A DNA stretch of 6,481 nt from Pseudorhodobacter antarcticus. Lineage in GTDB: Bacteria; Pseudomonadota; Alphaproteobacteria; Rhodobacterales; Rhodobacteraceae. The stretch is from positions 1-6,481 of the forward strand of contig CAMDHB010000208.1 in the NCBI GenBank assembly GCA_945897655.1, written 5' to 3'. Of the stretch, positions 5,496 to 6,481 are shown in pieces. The notes under the pieces were generated by a model that was given only the letters and a program-made list of their open reading frames with translations, did not search any database and had not been told where the DNA came from. Position numbers and translations under genes: made by a program. Position 1 is the first letter of the stretch; every line of letters starts with the position of its first letter.

Positions 5496-5542
5496 AAGTT
5501 ATTGAGGCAGGTTTCATACAGGCAAGAAACCTATCGAGCAGT
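5468..5542 (-). ncRNA. candidate small RNA of about 75 nt
   Basis: A good minus-strand promoter (5549-5577) predicts a start at 5542, where the base on that strand is A, and the strong terminator ends the transcript in U residues at about 5468. In between, AGGUUUC and GAAACCU (5532-5526 and 5515-5509) make a 7-bp hairpin with a 10-base loop UUGCCUGUAU. An unpaired stretch UGCCUCAAUAAC precedes the terminator stem. Promoter, structured body, single-stranded linker and U-tailed terminator are the usual plan of a bacterial regulatory RNA. No minus-strand protein gene lies between promoter and terminator except a 7-codon frame. I do not recognise the family. Confidence 0.55.
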
Positions 5543-5548
5543 GCAGTC

Positions 5549-5577
5549 GTTATACGCCGCCTGCCGTGCCTGATCAA
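5549..5577 (-). promoter_or_regulatory. sigma-70-type promoter on the minus strand for the candidate small RNA
   Basis: On the minus strand TTGATC (5577-5572) and TATAAC (5554-5549) are separated by exactly 17 bases. The -10 matches five of six consensus bases and the -35 matches four of six. The seventh base after the -10 is an A (5542), suitable as a start. It is the best promoter-like sequence in the window and faces away from yejA. Confidence 0.6.
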
Positions 5578-5586
5578 GTTAAACGT

Positions 5587-5615
5587 TTGAAAAGCCATGC
5601 AAGACCCCGTAGGTT
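5587..5615 (+). promoter_or_regulatory. weak candidate promoter for the yejA-like gene
   Basis: TTGAAA (5587-5592, four of six) is followed after 17 bases by TAGGTT (5610-5615, three of six). A start near 5622 would leave a leader of about 29 bases. Its -35 lies nine bases from the -35 of the minus-strand promoter, so the two would be back to back. The weak -10 keeps confidence low. Confidence 0.25.
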
Positions 5616-5650
5616 TGGCAAAATCAACACGCATAGACGGGGCGCGCATC

Positions 5651-6481
5651 ATGATGAAACGGGGTTTTGTTCAAAGACTGAAAGGCGCGGGCGCGGGCCT
5701 GATGCTGGTTTTGATGGCCTCGGGTGCTGTGGCAGAGCCGCAACATGGCATAGCTATGTATGGGGCCCCCGCCCTTCCACCGGATATTGTGTCCCTGCCC
5801 CAGGCCAACCCTGATGCGCCCAAGGGCGGGCGAATCACCTTTGGTGAGGCGGGCAGTTTTGATTCGCTGAACCCCTACATCACCAAAGGCTCGGCCCCGG
5901 CTGCCATCTCTTCGCTTACGGTAGAGACACTTATGGGCCGTTCTTACGACGAGCCGTTCACCCTGTACGGGCTGTTGGCCGAATCAGTCGAGACGGATGA
6001 CGAGCGGTCATACGTCGCCTTTACCCTGCGCGAGGGGGCCAAATTCTCGGATGGCAGTCCGGTGACGGTGGAGGATGTGCTGTGGTCGTTCCAGACCTTG
6101 GGCGAACAGGGCAACCCGCGCTATGCGACGGCCTGGAAGAAGATTGCAGCGATGGAGGCTGTGGGGACGCGCGGGGTGAAGTTCACCTTTACCGAGTTGG
6201 ACCGCGAGATGCCCTTGCTTTTGGGCCTGCGCCCGATCCTGAAAAAGGCGCAGTGGGAGGGGCGGGATTTCACCGAAACCACGCTGGATGCGCCGATCGG
6301 GTCTGGCCCCTATGTGGTGAGCGCGGTTGAGGCGGGGTCCACCCTGACCTTGACCAAGAACCCCAACTGGTGGGGCAAGGATTTGCCGTTCAACCGGGGT
6401 TTGCACAATTTTGACGAGATCAAATATGTGTATTTCGCCGACCCGACCGTGATTTTCGAGGCGTTCAAGGCGGGCGACATC
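5651..6481 (+). CDS. yejA: YejA-like ABC transporter periplasmic oligopeptide-binding protein (3' end outside window)
   Basis: This is the substrate-binding subunit of a peptide ABC importer of the extracellular solute-binding family 5. In enterobacteria the Yej system takes up oligopeptides and microcin C. 277 codons are present and the frame is open at the window edge; family members are usually about 600 residues. Residues 1-28 are a signal peptide (basic MMKRGFVQRLK, then LMLVLMASGAVA), cleaved before Glu29. HGIAMYGAPALPPD followed by NPDAPKGGRI (32-62) is typical of the YejA branch, as is FDSLNPYI (70-77). The family 5 signature LREGAKFSDGSPVTVEDVLWSF starts near residue 126, and IGSGPYVV is further on. 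ATG 5651 and ATG 5654 are both possible starts; the upstream GGGG (5637-5643 region) is a poor ribosome binding site. The permease and ATPase genes (yejB, yejE, yejF) would be expected downstream. Confidence 0.88.
   Translation, partial: MMKRGFVQRLKGAGAGLMLVLMASGAVAEPQHGIAMYGAPALPPDIVSLPQANPDAPKGGRITFGEAGSFDSLNPYITKGSAPAAISSLTVETLMGRSYDEPFTLYGLLAESVETDDERSYVAFTLREGAKFSDGSPVTVEDVLWSFQTLGEQGNPRYATAWKKIAAMEAVGTRGVKFTFTELDREMPLLLGLRPILKKAQWEGRDFTETTLDAPIGSGPYVVSAVEAGSTLTLTKNPNWWGKDLPFNRGLHNFDEIKYVYFADPTVIFEAFKAGDI

Overview
The window looks like chromosomal DNA of a GC-rich alphaproteobacterium, most likely a member of the Rhodobacterales. This is an inference from strong G/C bias at third codon positions, the gene set (D-3-hydroxybutyrate dehydrogenase of polyhydroxybutyrate metabolism, a DUF502 membrane protein, a YejA-like peptide-binding protein, an RTX protein) and AT-rich pockets confined to gaps between genes. 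No transposase, integrase, phage gene, tRNA, rRNA or CRISPR array is visible.

Layout, left to right. Positions 1-49 may hold the last codons of a + strand gene. A minus-strand gene for an exported methionine sulfoxide reductase A follows (132-743). A 165-base divergent gap with a 9-bp inverted repeat separates it from a tight two-gene + strand operon for pseudouridine breakdown: a PfkB-family kinase (909-1805) and pseudouridine-5'-phosphate glycosidase (1807-2727). Next comes a DUF502 membrane protein (2864-3532), convergent with the minus-strand gene bdhA (3609-4379). bdhA is divergent from a + strand gene made mostly of 22 RTX calcium-binding nonapeptides (4507-5460). The window ends inside a YejA-like periplasmic peptide-binding protein gene (5651 to beyond 6481).

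Three non-coding signals stand out. First, two copies of a ~78-bp AT-rich element, each with the perfect palindrome TGTCCACATGTGGACA at one end, fill the gap beside msrA (49-125) and the gap between DUF502 and bdhA (3531-3610). They are in inverted orientation and match at 47 of 63 positions without gaps. Second, the gap between the RTX gene and yejA contains a good candidate for a ~75-nt small RNA on the minus strand: a sigma-70-type promoter with a 17-bp spacer, an internal hairpin, and a GC-rich terminator followed by seven U. Third, a TGC-containing dyad sits on the predicted start point of bdhA and resembles the binding site of the PHB regulator PhaR.

Functionally the genes are a mixed housekeeping and nutrient-scavenging set: envelope protein repair (MsrA), nucleoside salvage (PsuK/PsuG), carbon-storage turnover (BdhA), peptide uptake (YejA-like) and a probable type I-secreted calcium-binding protein. 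Apart from psuK-psuG they do not form one operon, and nothing in the coding sequence points to an unknown enzymatic system. The unexplained content lies between the genes.
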